Source: Beta vulgaris subsp. vulgaris
Taxonomy: Eukaryota; Streptophyta; Magnoliopsida; Caryophyllales; Amaranthaceae
DNA length: 64,000 bases
Assembly: GCF_026745355.1 (NCBI RefSeq)
Contig: NC_079202.1
Location: 36,078,561 to 36,142,560, forward strand
Direction of reading: 5' to 3'
Position numbers and translations under genes: made by a program. Positions 1 to 11,100 of this stretch are shown here, piece by piece (within the stretch, counting starts at the first letter, position 1; each line of letters starts with the position of its first letter). The notes below the pieces were generated by a model. That model searched no databases. It worked only from the letters and a program-made list of their open reading frames with translations, and had not been told where the DNA came from.

Positions 1-44
1 AAAGGCAGAAAGTTGGAGGAGAAAGAGGGGCCAACAAGTTTCAA

Positions 45-660
45 AATTATGACATGGAATACAAAAAAATGATATGAAACATAGAATAATGATATAAAAG
101 CTAGTGTTTTATAAATTACATAAAACAGATTTAAAAATGACATGAAACGGTTACAAAATGATATGAAACATACTAGGGTTTTTCTACGTTATACCCCTGT
201 GTTTCTTTGGTTTCTATGTTGTACCCCAACTTTTTAAAAATTCCACACGGTATCCTCAAGCTTACCTTTTTTAATGCACGATGCCCAAATTGCTGATTAT
301 ATGTCATTAATTTCATTTATTTTTTTTTAAATTTATTGGAACTAATGTGACTTATACATAATTTAACCCTTAGAAGGATTATTCGCTAATTAGATTCGTT
401 CCACCGGATTATAAAAAGTAGATGAAATTAATGACGTATAATATGGTAGGGGCATTGTGCATTAAAAAAGGTAAGTTTGAGGGCAACGTGCAGAATTTTT
501 AAAAGGTTGGGGTACAACGTAGAAATAGAAAAAACATAAGGATATAACGTAGAAAAACCCAACATACTAATAATGACATGAAAGACTTCTTTGAATGACA
601 TGAAACTTATTAGGAATGATATAAAAATATATGACAAAATGACATCAAAATAAAACTCAA
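45..660. repeat. Degenerate short repeats of an AATGAYATGAAAC-like unit
   Basis: Variants of ATGACATGAAAC and ATGATATGAAAC recur about every 20-30 bases at 45-170 and again at 570-650. The array is split by the MITE at 176-560, which inserted into it. No coding potential is seen. It could be remnant satellite or transposon subterminal repeats; the origin is unknown. Confidence 0.5.
176..560. mobile_element. Mutator-type MITE with long inverted repeats
   Basis: The ends are long inverted repeats: the left begins GGGTTTTTCTACGTTATA and the right ends with its near-complement, and similarity extends well over 100 bases inward, including the CCTTTTTTAATGCAC / GTGCATTAAAAAAGG arms. A perfect 9-bp direct repeat AACATACTA flanks it (167-175 and 561-569). 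A 9-bp target duplication with long terminal repeats is typical of Mutator-like elements. It is 385 bp with no credible open frame, so it is non-autonomous. Confidence 0.85.
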
Positions 661-1216
661 ATGACGACCACTAGCGGATCTTAATGGGGGCAGGCCTGAG
701 CCTGGCCCCCCATCGGTCTCAAAAAAAAGTGAAACTTGTATATTTAAGCCCAAAAGCCCAACAAAAAAAAATTTACACGGCATGCTTAAAAGTTAAAACC
801 AACCATTTACCCTTGCTAAAAACAGAAAACTTATAGCTTGGGTTAACAAAAAATGATTGCGCACGTTTTTTTCGTTTTCTCTCTCGGCGCACGATAAGCT
901 TGACGATTCTACGCTGACGCCACTGGCAAGAGGGAGAGCAAGAAAAAGTGCTCATAAAGGGAAAGGTAAGAATAATGGTCCATCATCTTCTCCGGGGAAG
1001 AAAATGAAATCGATTGACAAGGTTACAGGCGTAGAACCGATAGTAGTTCCAATGGAGAAGGAGAACGTATTAGAGGAAGAAAATGAGAAGATGACGGTGG
1101 TTCACAACCATCGATACTGGAGGAGAGAGTGCAGCAAACGGCGAAAAAAGCAATATTCTCAGAATGGTCGAATGCTATGAAAGAGTGGCTCAAAGGAGCC
1201 GACAACAACGAGAAGG

Positions 1217-2106
1217 ATGTCGTGGGCGGATGAGGTTGAAAATGTGCAGGTAGACAAAACAACTTCTGTTATTACAATTGATGGTGATGATATACAAGAA
1301 GTAGAATATTGGTCCTCGGCAGTAATTTGTTATGTGTTAGGGGCCAATCCACCATTAAATGTTATGGATGGATATTTTAGAAGAATCTGGGAAAATTAGG
1401 AATTGATAAAATAGCAATGGTTGGGAGAGGTATATTCTTGGTTAGATTTGACAATGTAGAGGCGAGTTTGAAGGTAACTAATGAAGGAGTGCAGTTTTTT
1501 GATCAGACACCGCTTATCAGTAGACTGTGGGATCCTGATATGCTAATGGAGAAAATGAATGTTGAGATAGTGCCTATTTGGATTAAATTGCCAGGGTTAG
1601 CAATCAAATATTGGGGGGGAGAGGAGTCTTTTTAAGATTGCTAGTATTGTGGGTAAACCTGTGAAGGTGGATGGAGCTACAAAAGCGCGTGACAAGTTGA
1701 ATTATGCAAGGGTGATGGTAGAGGTGCATATGAAACAAGAGTTGCCTGAGATGATCAAATTCTATAATGAACATGGAGCTGAGGTGGAGCAAAGGATTGA
1801 TTATGAGTGGAGGCCCATAGTGTATAAGAAGTGCTAAAATAAAGAAGGGTTGTAGATCAAGAGGGATTTCAGCATGTTTGGAATAGGAGAATGGAAAAGC
1901 AAACTGAGGACAATGTAGTTCTAGTGCATAACCCTTTTAATGCTTTGTTAGAAGTAGAAAAAGATACGAGTAAAGGAAGGGAGGTACAGGGAGAGGCAAT
2001 AGCTATAGTGACTGATGATACCAGTGGAAGGGAGAGGAATGATAATGAAGTGGTAATTGACATAGGGGAGGGGCAGGGGGTGACACCCCCTTTGCCTAAT
2101 GGATAA
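1217..2106 (+). pseudogene. LINE ORF1 remnant, DUF4283-type nucleic-acid-binding protein
   Basis: Frames at 1217-1399, 1417-1635, 1649-1837 and 1891-2106 together resemble the ORF1 protein of plant LINEs. The first has the typical YVLGANPP segment followed by an RRIWEN stretch; the next has the VRFDN and MNVEIVPIWIKLPGL segments of the DUF4283 domain; the third covers the VGKPVKVD..ARV part that usually precedes a zinc knuckle. The protein packages element RNA in this family. Stops and frame changes separate the pieces, and no complete zinc knuckle is seen. Sequence upstream (about 950-1216) may be its N-terminus but is not recognisable. The last stop overlaps the ATG of ORF2 by eight bases (ATGGATAA at 2099-2106). 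Confidence 0.75.
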
Positions 2107-5100
2107 TTTGCTAGCATGGAACACAAGAGGGTTGAATAGCCAGGGGAAGTAGCAAGAGCCAAGAAGTGAGGAAGGTTATCCTCTCTCATAACATTAAGCT
2201 ATTCAGCCTTCTTGAAACAAGAGTGAAGTCTCACAACATGGGGAAAATTTATTTAAACTTATGTCCAGGGAGGAGCTTCACTCACAACAACGCACATCAT
2301 GAAAATGGAAGAATTCTGATTGGTTGGTGGCATGGGGCATTTCAGGTGAATATTGTTGGTATGACAAGTCAGTATATTCACTGTATTATTAAGCCAAGTC
2401 AATGCACAACCCAATTTTGGTGTACATTTGTATATTGGTTTAATGATAGTCAAAGTAGAAATGAACTGTGGGCAGGGCTTAAGATATTGCTAGTCAGTGT
2501 CAAGGGCCTTGGGTAGTACTTGGAGACTTTAATGCCATATCTAGTATTGAAGATAGACTGGGGAGCCTTGTGAGATTGGCTGAAATAGGTCCTATGTTAG
2601 AATGTATGAATGATTGTGAGCTGGTGGATATCAAGGCTAGTGGTAGGTATTATACCTGGACAAACAAACAGGAGGGTGATGTTCGAGTGTTCTCAAGAAT
2701 TGATAGAGTGCTAGTCCATAGTTATTGGATGGAGAGTTTTGAACTTGCTGAAGCTACCTTCTTACCAAAAGGCAACTTTTATCACACTCTCATCCTACTA
2801 TGTGTTTACCCTGATATTCAAAGGAAGAAGCCATTTAGGTTTTGTAATGCATGGTGTTCATACCCTGAACTACTGGAGGTTGTGAAGTAGTAATGGAGTA
2901 AGACTATAGATGGCTGTCCAATGTACAGAGTTGTGGAGAAACTGAAGAATGTAAGAGCAGTGTTGTAGAGAATGAAGAAGTCGGGATTTGGTGATATTGA
3001 AATGGAGGAAATGAAAGCCACAGAAGCCTTAAATGATGCCCAAAATGAGGTGCATTCCAATATTAGCAATGATGACTTGGAAAGAAGAGAGAAAATAGAT
3101 CGAGAAAGATATGCTACTGCTAAAAAGAATGTATGCTCAATGTTGCAGCAGAAAGCAAAGTTGAATTGGCTAAGATGTGGGGATGAGAACACTAAGGTGT
3201 TCTATCAAGCCATAAAAGCAAGGAGGATGCACCATAGAATTCATGTTGTTCATGATCATGTTGGGGAGTGGGTTAATACTGCAGATGGGGTTAATCATGT
3301 ATTCCTAAGATTTTACCAAAGCCTATTTGCTGAAAAGAAGTAGCAACAACCGACCCTTGCTAGCCTGATGGAGAGGGGAAAGAAGTTGAGTGAGTATCAC
3401 CTGAGAATCTTGAATGCTCAATATACAAAAGATGATGTCAGGAGGGTAATGTTCAGCATCCCAGATGAGAAAGCCCCAGGGGCTGATGGATTTAACAGCT
3501 GCTTCTTCAAACATAGCTGGGAAGTGATTGGAGAAGAGGTGGCTGAAGCTATATATTCTTGATTTTTTCAAGACTGGGAAACTACTAAAGGTAATTAATG
3601 TAACAACTCTTACATTAGTACCTAAAGTTCAATGTCCTGAAAGTGTCACTGAATACAGGCTAATAGCTTGTTGTTCTACCCTGTATAAGTGCATTACAAA
3701 GTTGATAAGTGAAAAGTTGAATAGAATTTCGCCTGATATAATCTCCCCTAGTCAAGGAGCCTTTGTAGCTAGCAGGAGTATTATACATAATGTGATGATG
3801 TGTCAGGACCTAGTGAAATTGTACAATAGGAAGGCATCTAAAGCTTGTTGTATGATGAACTTGGACCTAAAAAAGGCCAATGATACCATCAATTGGCAAT
3901 TTATACAACAGATGCTTGAAGGAGAGGGGTTCCCTAGTTGGTTTGTGCAACAAGTTATGACCTACCTCACTACTCCGAAGTTCTCAATAATGGTAAATGG
4001 GTCTCCTATTGGTTTCTTTGGGGCTCAACGTGGGTTGAGACAAGGAGACCCCATGTCCCCTCTTCTCTTTGCACTTGGAATGGACTACCTTGACAGAGTA
4101 TTAAATTTTGTTGGTGAATAGGAGGGATTTAAGTTTCATGTGAAATTTAAAGACATTAAATTGTCTCACTTATGTTATGCAGATGACTTGTTGTTATTTT
4201 GTAATGGAGATTTTAGGTCTATCTACACATTACTACAAGGTTTCTAGATGTTTTCACATGCATCTGGCCTAAAGGTTAACAAGGCCAAGTCTGAAGTCTA
4301 TTATGTAGGGATGAGCAACCATGAGATACAAAGGGTGACTAATGTCAGTGGGTTCCATGTGGGCCTACTGCCTTTCAAGTATTTAGGGGTCCCAATTTCC
4401 ACCACTAAGCTAAAAGCTAGAGATTGCCAGGTAATGATTGAAAAGATGATTAGTAGGATAAGAGTTTAGAGCACAAGGCAGTTGTCATTTGCAGCAAGGT
4501 GTCAACTTATTAACAGTGTCCTAATGAGCATGCATGTGTATTGGGGTCAAATATTTGTACTCCCTAAGAGTGTTTTGAAGGAGACATATAGTATCTGCAG
4601 AAGCTTTTTGTGGATTGGCATTCACAATCATTCAAAGCCTGGTACAGTGAACTGGGAGCAGCTATGTCAAACAAAGGCAACAAGGGGGTCTTGGATTTAG
4701 AGACACTCATTTGTGGAATATAATTGCAATTGGAAAGCTGGCTTGGTCTGTTGCTTAGAACAAGGATAACCTTTGGGTTAAGTGGGTGAGTGAGCTATAT
4801 GTTAAGAATCATCCTTGGAGTACTTATAGTGCTCCAAGTACAGCTAGCTGGGCATGGAAATACATTTCCAATGAAAACTGAACTCAATGCAAGATTACAT
4901 GGAGACTTTTGGATGAGAGATTCAAGTTTCAGTATTAGCAAGCACTATATGAAGCTCAGAAGAAATGGGGAAAGAATGCAGTGGAGCGGGAGTGTCTGGA
5001 ACAGATTCTCACAGCCTAAGCACAGAATAATACAATGGTTGGCGGTGCAAAACAGGCTAAAAACTAAAGCCAGACTGATGCAAATGAACGTTAGCCAGGA

Positions 5101-5425
5101 TGATATTTGCGTGGTTTGTGGAACTCTCACAGAAAACATAGAGCATCTTATGTTTGCCTGTCATTACATTAAACAAAGCATGGATAGATTGATGGAATGG
5201 CTTAATATGCAATGGAGAGGAAGGGACCTAAATAATTTGTGCAGGTGGGTTAGAGATAGATATAAAGGTACTAAGGTGCAAAGACAGGTGGTGTTAGCCA
5301 CTATTGTTGCTGCTACCTACTTCATATGGAGGAACTGCAATCAAGCTTACTGGGATAATACTGTGAATATGATAGAGCACACAGTACAGCAGATAAAATA
5401 TAGTGTAAAACATAGAAGTTTATAG
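2099..5425 (+). pseudogene. LINE ORF2 remnant: endonuclease and reverse transcriptase
   Basis: The start reads MDNLLAWNTRGLNSQGK, the N-terminus typical of the plant LINE endonuclease. Further endonuclease landmarks are LLETRVK (near 2210), VLGDFN (near 2520) and YYTWTNKQ..SRIDRVLV (2650-2715). The usual DHS motif appears as YHT (near 2780), a probable loss of catalysis. Reverse transcriptase follows: APGADGF (near 3480), QGAFVASRSI (near 3755), NLDLKKANDT (near 3860), GLRQGDPMSPLLF (near 4035) and the catalytic YADD at 4176-4187, just beyond an in-frame stop (4119-4121). A C-terminal zf-RVT segment lies at about 4980-5200. At least eight frame breaks make it non-functional. The full protein would nick the target and copy element RNA. 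Confidence 0.88.
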
Positions 5426-5942
5426 ATTCTTAGCACAAAAGTTAGTGACAGAGATAGAAATTGGGTAGAAGGGTTGTAAATGTCTGGGCCTGTCCAGATG
5501 GTGGTGCGGTTGCTTAGGCAACCTTAGGTTGTTTGTTTTGTGGAGCTTTTAATATTACTTAATTTCCGAAAAAAAAACTGAAAACTTGAAAAGAAAACTT
5601 GCTCTGTTAAAGGCTTAAAGCAACTGCAATTTCTGAAGAACTCTAAATTTTGGTAATTGAATACTCTGCTATTGCAGTTACTGCACGGCAGTTGGTAGCA
5701 CTTTTGAATTGTTCTCACTTATCACACATCACTCAATGGCACTCATCAATCGTAATTCATGTCAATTATTTGTCATCACACGCCATATATTATTTCAATT
5801 CTGATTTTTTTTTGTTTTTTCAAATGAAAATTATTTATTCATGTTATCATGTGTGATGCGTGCGTTATGTTTGCTTTATAAATTATTGTAGATTTAAGCA
5901 ATATTATTGTGTTCTTGTATTATGTATTATTAAATTATATTA

Positions 5943-6037
5943 CTTCCTCCATTTCGTTTTAAATGCAACAATGAAATATTTTATACCTCACAAAAAATAC
6001 CCATTTGTTGCATTTAAAACGATATATAAAATATAAG
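5943..6037. mobile_element. Short Stowaway-like MITE remnant
   Basis: About 95 bases fold on themselves: CGTTTTAAATGCAACA near the left end is complementary to TGTTGCATTTAAAACG near the right. The left terminus resembles the CTTCCTCCATTTCG edge seen in Stowaway-type MITEs, and TA dinucleotides flank both sides. The outer right end is degenerate, so the boundary is approximate. It lies in the 5' noncoding part of the hAT. Confidence 0.45.
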
Positions 6038-6345
6038 TATATATAACTAGTTGATTTACTAATATCAATTTAATTACTCATATGAAAAATTGATAAATGT
6101 AGGTGATTAGTATATTATTCAGATAAAGGCATCGATCTTTGTGCCAACGCACACTTATTACTTATTAAGGTATGTATTTTCTTAAACTCAATTTATATCT
6201 TACTTTTTAACATACTGTTTATATTTGTTGAGTTGGGTTAAACTAATTGATTAATGTTATGTGTATTAAGTCTAGAACCAACTTTAAAAGTAATACTTTT
6301 AGCTATTAGCTAAAGAACGTCTAAATATTATTTCAGGTCAACAAC

Positions 6346-8768
6346 ATGAATAAACAAATATCTATTACCTCCTTTTTTAAAAGAAAAAAGCAGGAAAATG
6401 ATACAATTTCAGTTGAGGAAGATACAACCCCAATTAATGAAGATATTAATCCTACGACAACACATAACCAACAAGAAGTAGAGCCTTCTCAAAGGAGGAG
6501 AATTGATATAGTAGATCTAGGTTCTTTAGAACGTGACCCAGGATTACGTTCTCCAATTTGGGATTATCCAGCTGGAAGAGTACGAAACGAAGTAAGACGT
6601 GCTTATATAAAACTAGGCCCATACCAACCCAAGTTAGATTACCCTTTTTCAGGGCCAGTGAAACACCATCGTCGGTTTCAGTCTACTTGTTTTCAAAAGT
6701 TTCCCGATTGGTTGGAATACTCACCCTCAAAAGATGCAAAATTTTGTCTACCTTGTTATTTGTTTACTGAGACGCCAAATGCTCGAGTAAAGGCATTTAC
6801 TTTAACCGGATTTAAAAATTGGAAAAAGGTTAACAATGGAAAACATTGTGAATTCCTTGCTCATGTGGGAGAAGGTCCATGTACAATACATCGAAGTGTT
6901 GTACAGTCATATAGGACTCTCCTTAAACAAAAGGCAAATATTCGTAATTTTATCAATAAACAAAGTGAAAGGCAAATCAAGCAAAATCGCTTGCGTCTCA
7001 AGGCTTCTATTGATGTTCTTCGCTTGTTGACTACACAAGGTTGTCCTTTAAGAGGTCATGATGAGTCAAAAGATTCAAAATCAAGGAAACTATCTTGAAT
7101 TCAGAAAAACTTTGGCGATATAAAATAAAAATGTTGGCAAAGCAATAAGATGAGCTCCTTATAATTACAAGTACATTGCTCCATCGATCCAAAAAGAGAT
7201 TCTCCATATTATTTCTTATATGTTCGCAAGAACATTAGACAAGAAATTAGAGATTCCAAATTTTGTATCATTGTTGATGAAGCACGAGATGAATCTAAAA
7301 GAGAGCAAATGTGACTTGTATTAAGGTTTGTTGACCGGAACAGAATAATTAGGGAGCGATTTTTTGACCTTATACGTGTTTCAGATACATCGACAACAAC
7401 TCTCAAAAGGGAATTGTGTTCGGTCCTTTCTCGACATCAATTAGCGATTGAAAATATTCGAGGTAAAGGATATGATGGTGCTAGTAATATGAGAGGTGAG
7501 TGGAATGGTTTACATGCATTATTTCTGGCAAATTGCCCGTATGCTTATTATGTTCATTGTTATGCTCATCGTTTACAACTTGCTTTAGTTGCTGCATCTA
7601 GAGATGTAAGTCTAATACATCAAATTTTTTTCTAATTTTGACTTTTATTGTCAATGTCATTGTTGCATCTTCCAAATGTCTTGATAAATTGCATGCAACT
7701 AAAGTTGTTGAAATTAAATGGCTGTTATCTATTGGTGAAATATAAAGTGGTAGAGGGGCTAATCAGATGGGCACTCCAAAACTGGAGATATACATTGGGG
7801 TTCACATCTTTACTCTGTTCGTAGCTTGCTTAAAATGTTCAATGCAATAGTCTCAAAACTTGAGCATATCATGGCAGATAAGTGTGTACATATTCTCAAC
7901 GTGGGGATGTTGATGCTGCTCTAAATTTATTGATTTCCTTTGATTTTGTGTTCATGACACATTTAATGGAAGAAGTTTTGAGAATTGTTGATAATTTGTG
8001 TCAAGCTTTACAACAAAAGTATCAACATATTGTGAATGCTATAAAACTAGTCTCTACGAGTCAAACACTCATTCAAGAAATGAGGGAGAATGGATGGGAA
8101 AGGTTTTTAGGTTCGGTGGGACTGTTTTGTCAACAACATGAGATTCTGGTGCCTAATATGAATGCTCCTTATCTAGCTCGTAAGTGTAGAGCTCGTCATC
8201 AACACGATCAAGTTACAATGGACCATTTTTATCGAGTTGAAATATTTATAAGTACAATTGACAAGCAATTACAAGAGCTGAACCGCAGATTTAACAACAA
8301 TGCCTTGGAGCTCTTGACCTTGTCGTCATTGTTAGAGCCAAAGGATGATTTCAAAAAAATTTGATATCAATAAGATTTGCATACTAGTAGAAAAGTATTA
8401 TCCAAATGATTTTACGGAGCAAGAGAGGTACAATCTGAAGGATCATTTGCAACATTTCATTTGTGAAGTGAAAGATGATCAAAATATGAGAAATTATTCT
8501 ACTTTGGAGGAGGTTTGTGAACAATTGGCACAAACAAAAAAGTCAAATGTTTTTTTTGTTTGACAGATTAATACGTCTAATATTGACTCTTCCTGTGTCA
8601 ACAACAACAACTGAGAGAGCATTCTCAGCAATGCGTAATAAAATAGAAGATGAGTTTTTGGCGGACAACTTAGTTATTTATATTGAAAGGGAAATTTCTA
8701 AGAGTTTTAGCAACAAGTCAATTATTGATGATTTTAAAATTTTAAAAGACCGTCGAGCGTTACTTTAG
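6346..8768 (+). pseudogene. hAT transposase remnant (zinc finger MYM-type protein 1-like)
   Basis: The first frame (6346-7098, 250 residues) begins with a basic SFFKRKK segment and contains a TTF-type zinc finger region (STCFQKFPDWLEYS ... FCLPCYLF) typical of these transposases. After stops at about 7098-7413, the frame at 7414-7635 carries the family hallmark GYDGASNMRGEWNG and the AYYVHCYAHRLQLAL segment (RNase-H-like core with the large insertion). The C-terminal hAT dimerisation region is at 8517-8768, with LPVSTTTTERAFSAM followed by EDEFLADNLVIYIE. The protein would cut and paste the element. Multiple stops and frame changes inactivate it. Annotation pipelines often call such sequences host 'ZMYM1-like' genes; here the terminal repeats argue for a transposon. 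Confidence 0.85.
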
Positions 8769-8974
8769 TTCTTTTTTCAATAGTGGGTTCATGACACTTG
8801 TGGTTTTAACATTTTTATATCTATTTTATTCCGATATTTTTGTTTAACCTATATTTTTACATTGGATTTAGAATTATATTCATATGTTCTTATAGTTTTA
8901 TACTTTCATATCTGTTAATATGTTATTGTAGAAAAATCTAGCCCCTGTAGCAAATCTTTCAAGATCTGCCACTA

Positions 8975-9162
8975 TCAAAAATAGTTTAATACTCTATCAC
9001 ATCTAGTGAAGAGAATAGAGGAGATCACGAGCAATGACCCATGGATAACATTTTGAACAGAAAAACTCCAACTAATCCACGCGCATGAACTAGTCCCAAA
9101 GAATTCACACTCTAAAATAGAAAGACCAAGTATAATAATCAGGTGGCGAATTCATTTGAATA
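8975..9162. other. ASR copy 1 distal upstream region
   Basis: Sequence between the hAT right end and the Helitron. From about 9060 (AAAAACTCCAACTAATCC) it matches the upstream regions of ASR copies 2 and 3 (near 30207 and 56457), so the duplicated ASR unit begins here on the left. Nothing else is recognised. Confidence 0.55.
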
Positions 9163-9424
9163 TCTATACTAATATATTAAAAGGCGTGCGTAAACCATGA
9201 ACGGTGCCACGTGGCGCTCTCCCTAGGGAGTTTTAGTTCATGAAATTCATGTACAATAAAAAAATTAGAAATTGCATAGTATATGTTTTGATCTCGTGAC
9301 CTCAAGTTCATGTACTTAAGTTTTAACCACTAGACCAAGTTGTATTTAGTGCTATCATATCAAAGTACAATATTAATAAATAAAAATTTTCTTACCCGGG
9401 GCATAACCCGGGCCTAATAACTAG
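9163..9424 (+). mobile_element. Short non-autonomous Helitron
   Basis: It begins TCTATACTAATATATTAAAAG, one base longer than quoted elsewhere as TCTATACTAATATATTAAAA, and ends with a CCCGGG-GCATAA-CCCGGG hairpin followed about six bases later by CTAG, the 5'-TC...hairpin...CTRR-3' layout of plant Helitrons. It sits between A (9162) and T (9425). The matching places upstream of ASR copies 2 and 3 lack it, giving an empty-site comparison. The complementary strand holds a tRNA-like A-box (TGGTCTAGTGGTTAAAAC) and a degenerate B-box, suggesting an embedded SINE or tRNA relic. Confidence 0.75.
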
Positions 9425-9785
9425 TTATTATACGAAAATTGATGACGTCGTGAACACATGCCATGATAATTGATAATAGCTTTTAAAGCTTCTCTTAGCT
9501 GAACGTACGTAATACTACTATTCAACACGGCGAAGGTAAGTTTGCGAAATTTAGTAGTCGGAACTCGTATGCCACGCGTAAATGAACAAAGCTAAGGAAC
9601 CACAAATGCGTATCACTGCCTATATATAAACACCTGAACATTCCTTATTAGAATATAATTCAAACATCTTTCAAATTAATTACCATAAGATATTATCGTT
9701 TGTTTCATACTTTATCTAAATAAAATTATTGAATACCTTTCGACTTTAATTTATACAATTATTTAAGAAAGTTATTATAAGCAAT
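9425..9785 (+). promoter_or_regulatory. ASR copy 1 promoter and 5' UTR
   Basis: A TATA box, TATATATAAA, lies at 9621-9630, about 155 bases before the ATG. A bZIP-type ACGT-core site, TGACGTCG, is at 9443-9450 and a second ACGT core lies near 9505 (GAACGTACGTAA); copies 2 and 3 keep the first but not the second. ACGT elements commonly mediate abscisic acid response in this gene family; their use here is inferred. The Helitron lies immediately upstream, so distal elements have been pushed about 260 bases away compared with the sister copies. Confidence 0.6.
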
Positions 9786-10599
9786 ATGACTGGTCACCAC
9801 CATGAGAAGGAGGAAGCACAAAAGGATCCAAAGAAGGAATTGAAGCATCATAAGCACCTTCAACATTTCGGAAAGGCCACTACTGTTGCTGCTGGTGTTT
9901 ATGCTCTGGTAATTTTAAGATATGGTTTACCCTAATACATTATTGTTATCATTTGGGATGTTATTTTTTTTTGAAAATATAAGCATTTCATTACAATGTG
10001 CTGAAGGACTAAGGACCTGTCTACAGGGCCAAAGCCATATATAAATACTGCCCATAGACCAGTTTTTATAATCATGTGGTGTGGAAAATTCACATATGAC
10101 TACTATATCAAAAAGAGGATAACTAAAACTAAGCTTAGTGGACTACTATTCCTATTATTAATTGGCTTTAGGATGATCGAATTGACCCTGATAGACTTGT
10201 ATGTGTTCACGCTCCGCTCCAACGTGAGCTTATGTTCCTCATCCGAAAGGATATTTTAGGTTGGCCTCCAGATTGATGGGGGTCTCCTAAGTTTTTCTTT
10301 CCTTATCAAAAAAAAAAAAAAAAAAAATATAGCGGCAAGATCACATGAGAATGCTTCTTACATGAGAAATGAGAATGAATCTCACCACACAATTGGATTA
10401 GAGTTACAACACTTGTCCATTAGAGTTATACTCCTCAAAAAATTTGAGTCCAGTTTTTTTTTAAAAAATTTCTTTTCTAATATTCTTTTTTTCGAGTTAC
10501 CTACTTTTTCATTAGAATTACATCACTTATTTATAAGAGTCATAGCGCGTAAAATTGATTTTTATATCTCCTGTAAGTATGCATAGTCATATGAATTCA

Positions 10600-10648
<49 letters not shown>

Positions 10649-11100
10649 CATTAAATATAAAAAGAAGTAACGTTTAAAGAACAAAGAGAAACATAGAGAG
10701 AATTTCGAAATTATGAGCTTAATTAGGTGCTTAATTAGTCTTGCTTTCATTGTTTCACGCACTCGTTTTGCTATTTCCTATTAAACACGCTATAAGCTTC
10801 TCTATCAAGAACTATCCACCTAGTTATCAAACATATATTTATTCTTGAGACTTGAGCTAGCTCTTTTTGACATCGGGAGAGGTAGGTTTTTTTATATACT
10901 TACATCTTGTGAATATTTTGTAGCATGAGAAGAAACAGGCCAAAAAAGACCCCGTGAACGCTCACAAACACAAGGTGAAAGAAGGGGTAGCAGCTGCAGT
11001 TGCAGTTGGTGCTGCTGGTTTCGTATTCCATGAACATCACAAGAAGAAAGAAGCCAAACAGGAGCTCAAGCAGCAAAAGAAGCATCATCACCATCACTAG
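9786..11100 (+). CDS. ASR: ASR (abscisic acid, stress, ripening) protein, copy 1
   Basis: Exon 1 is 9786-9908 and exon 2 is 10924-11100, joined by a GT-AG, phase-0 intron (9909-10923); the product is 99 residues. The ABA/WDS domain fills almost the whole protein: [12 protein letters not shown] (residues 20-31), then across the junction [13 protein letters not shown], then AHKHKVKEG and [14 protein letters not shown], ending in five histidines. The intron between YAL and HEK is at the position usual for the family. ASR proteins are small hydrophilic, zinc-binding, LEA-like proteins of cytosol and nucleus that protect macromolecules and can bind DNA; the basic C-terminus could act as a nuclear signal. 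The N-terminal His/Glu-rich part is shorter than in many relatives. Copy 1 has Gly3, Glu7, Thr33, Val38 and Val52, which differ from the other copies. The frame is intact. Confidence 0.93.
10602..10649. repeat. (TA)n microsatellite in ASR copy 1 intron
   Basis: An almost pure AT dinucleotide run of about 40 bases followed by GTATATAT. It is absent from the introns of copies 2 and 3, which have a long poly-T tract nearer the acceptor instead. Confidence 0.9.

Larger units (their letters stand above)
833..5573 (+). mobile_element. L1-type LINE retrotransposon, inactive
   Basis: The 4.7-kb element ends in a short A tract. It is flanked by a 14-bp direct repeat with one mismatch, AAAACAGAAAACTT at 819-832 and AAAACTGAAAACTT at 5574-5587, as expected for target-primed reverse transcription. 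It carries two plant LINE reading frames in order, ORF1 (DUF4283 type) and ORF2 (endonuclease, reverse transcriptase, zf-RVT region), both with stops and frameshifts. It sits in the 5' noncoding part of the hAT element, so it is the younger of the two. Confidence 0.9.
672..8974 (+). mobile_element. Decayed hAT transposon (ZMYM1-like family) split by a LINE
   Basis: The right end reads ...AGATCTGCCACTA and the left end TAGCGGATCTTAATG; complementing the right gives TAGTGGCAGATCTT, an imperfect match typical of hAT termini. Between them lies a hAT transposase pseudogene (6346-8768). Subtracting the nested LINE and its duplicated target leaves about 3.5 kb, a normal size for this family. I could not find a convincing 8-bp target duplication, so the left boundary is less certain than the right. 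Confidence 0.65.

Noticed and set aside
5670..5860. Short plus-strand frame after the LINE
   Set aside because: It overlaps AT-rich hAT leader DNA, lacks any family signature and is within chance length.
6346..8768. A host ZMYM1-like gene
   Set aside because: The frame is broken many times, carries the hAT dimerisation region and lies between hAT-type ends; it is a transposase relic.
10900..11097. Minus-strand frames over ASR exon 2 (also 32168-32368 and 63125-63391) that look like a leucine-rich membrane protein
   Set aside because: They are the complement of Lys/His/Gln-rich ASR codons; the plus strand has the recognisable ABA/WDS protein with correct splice sites.
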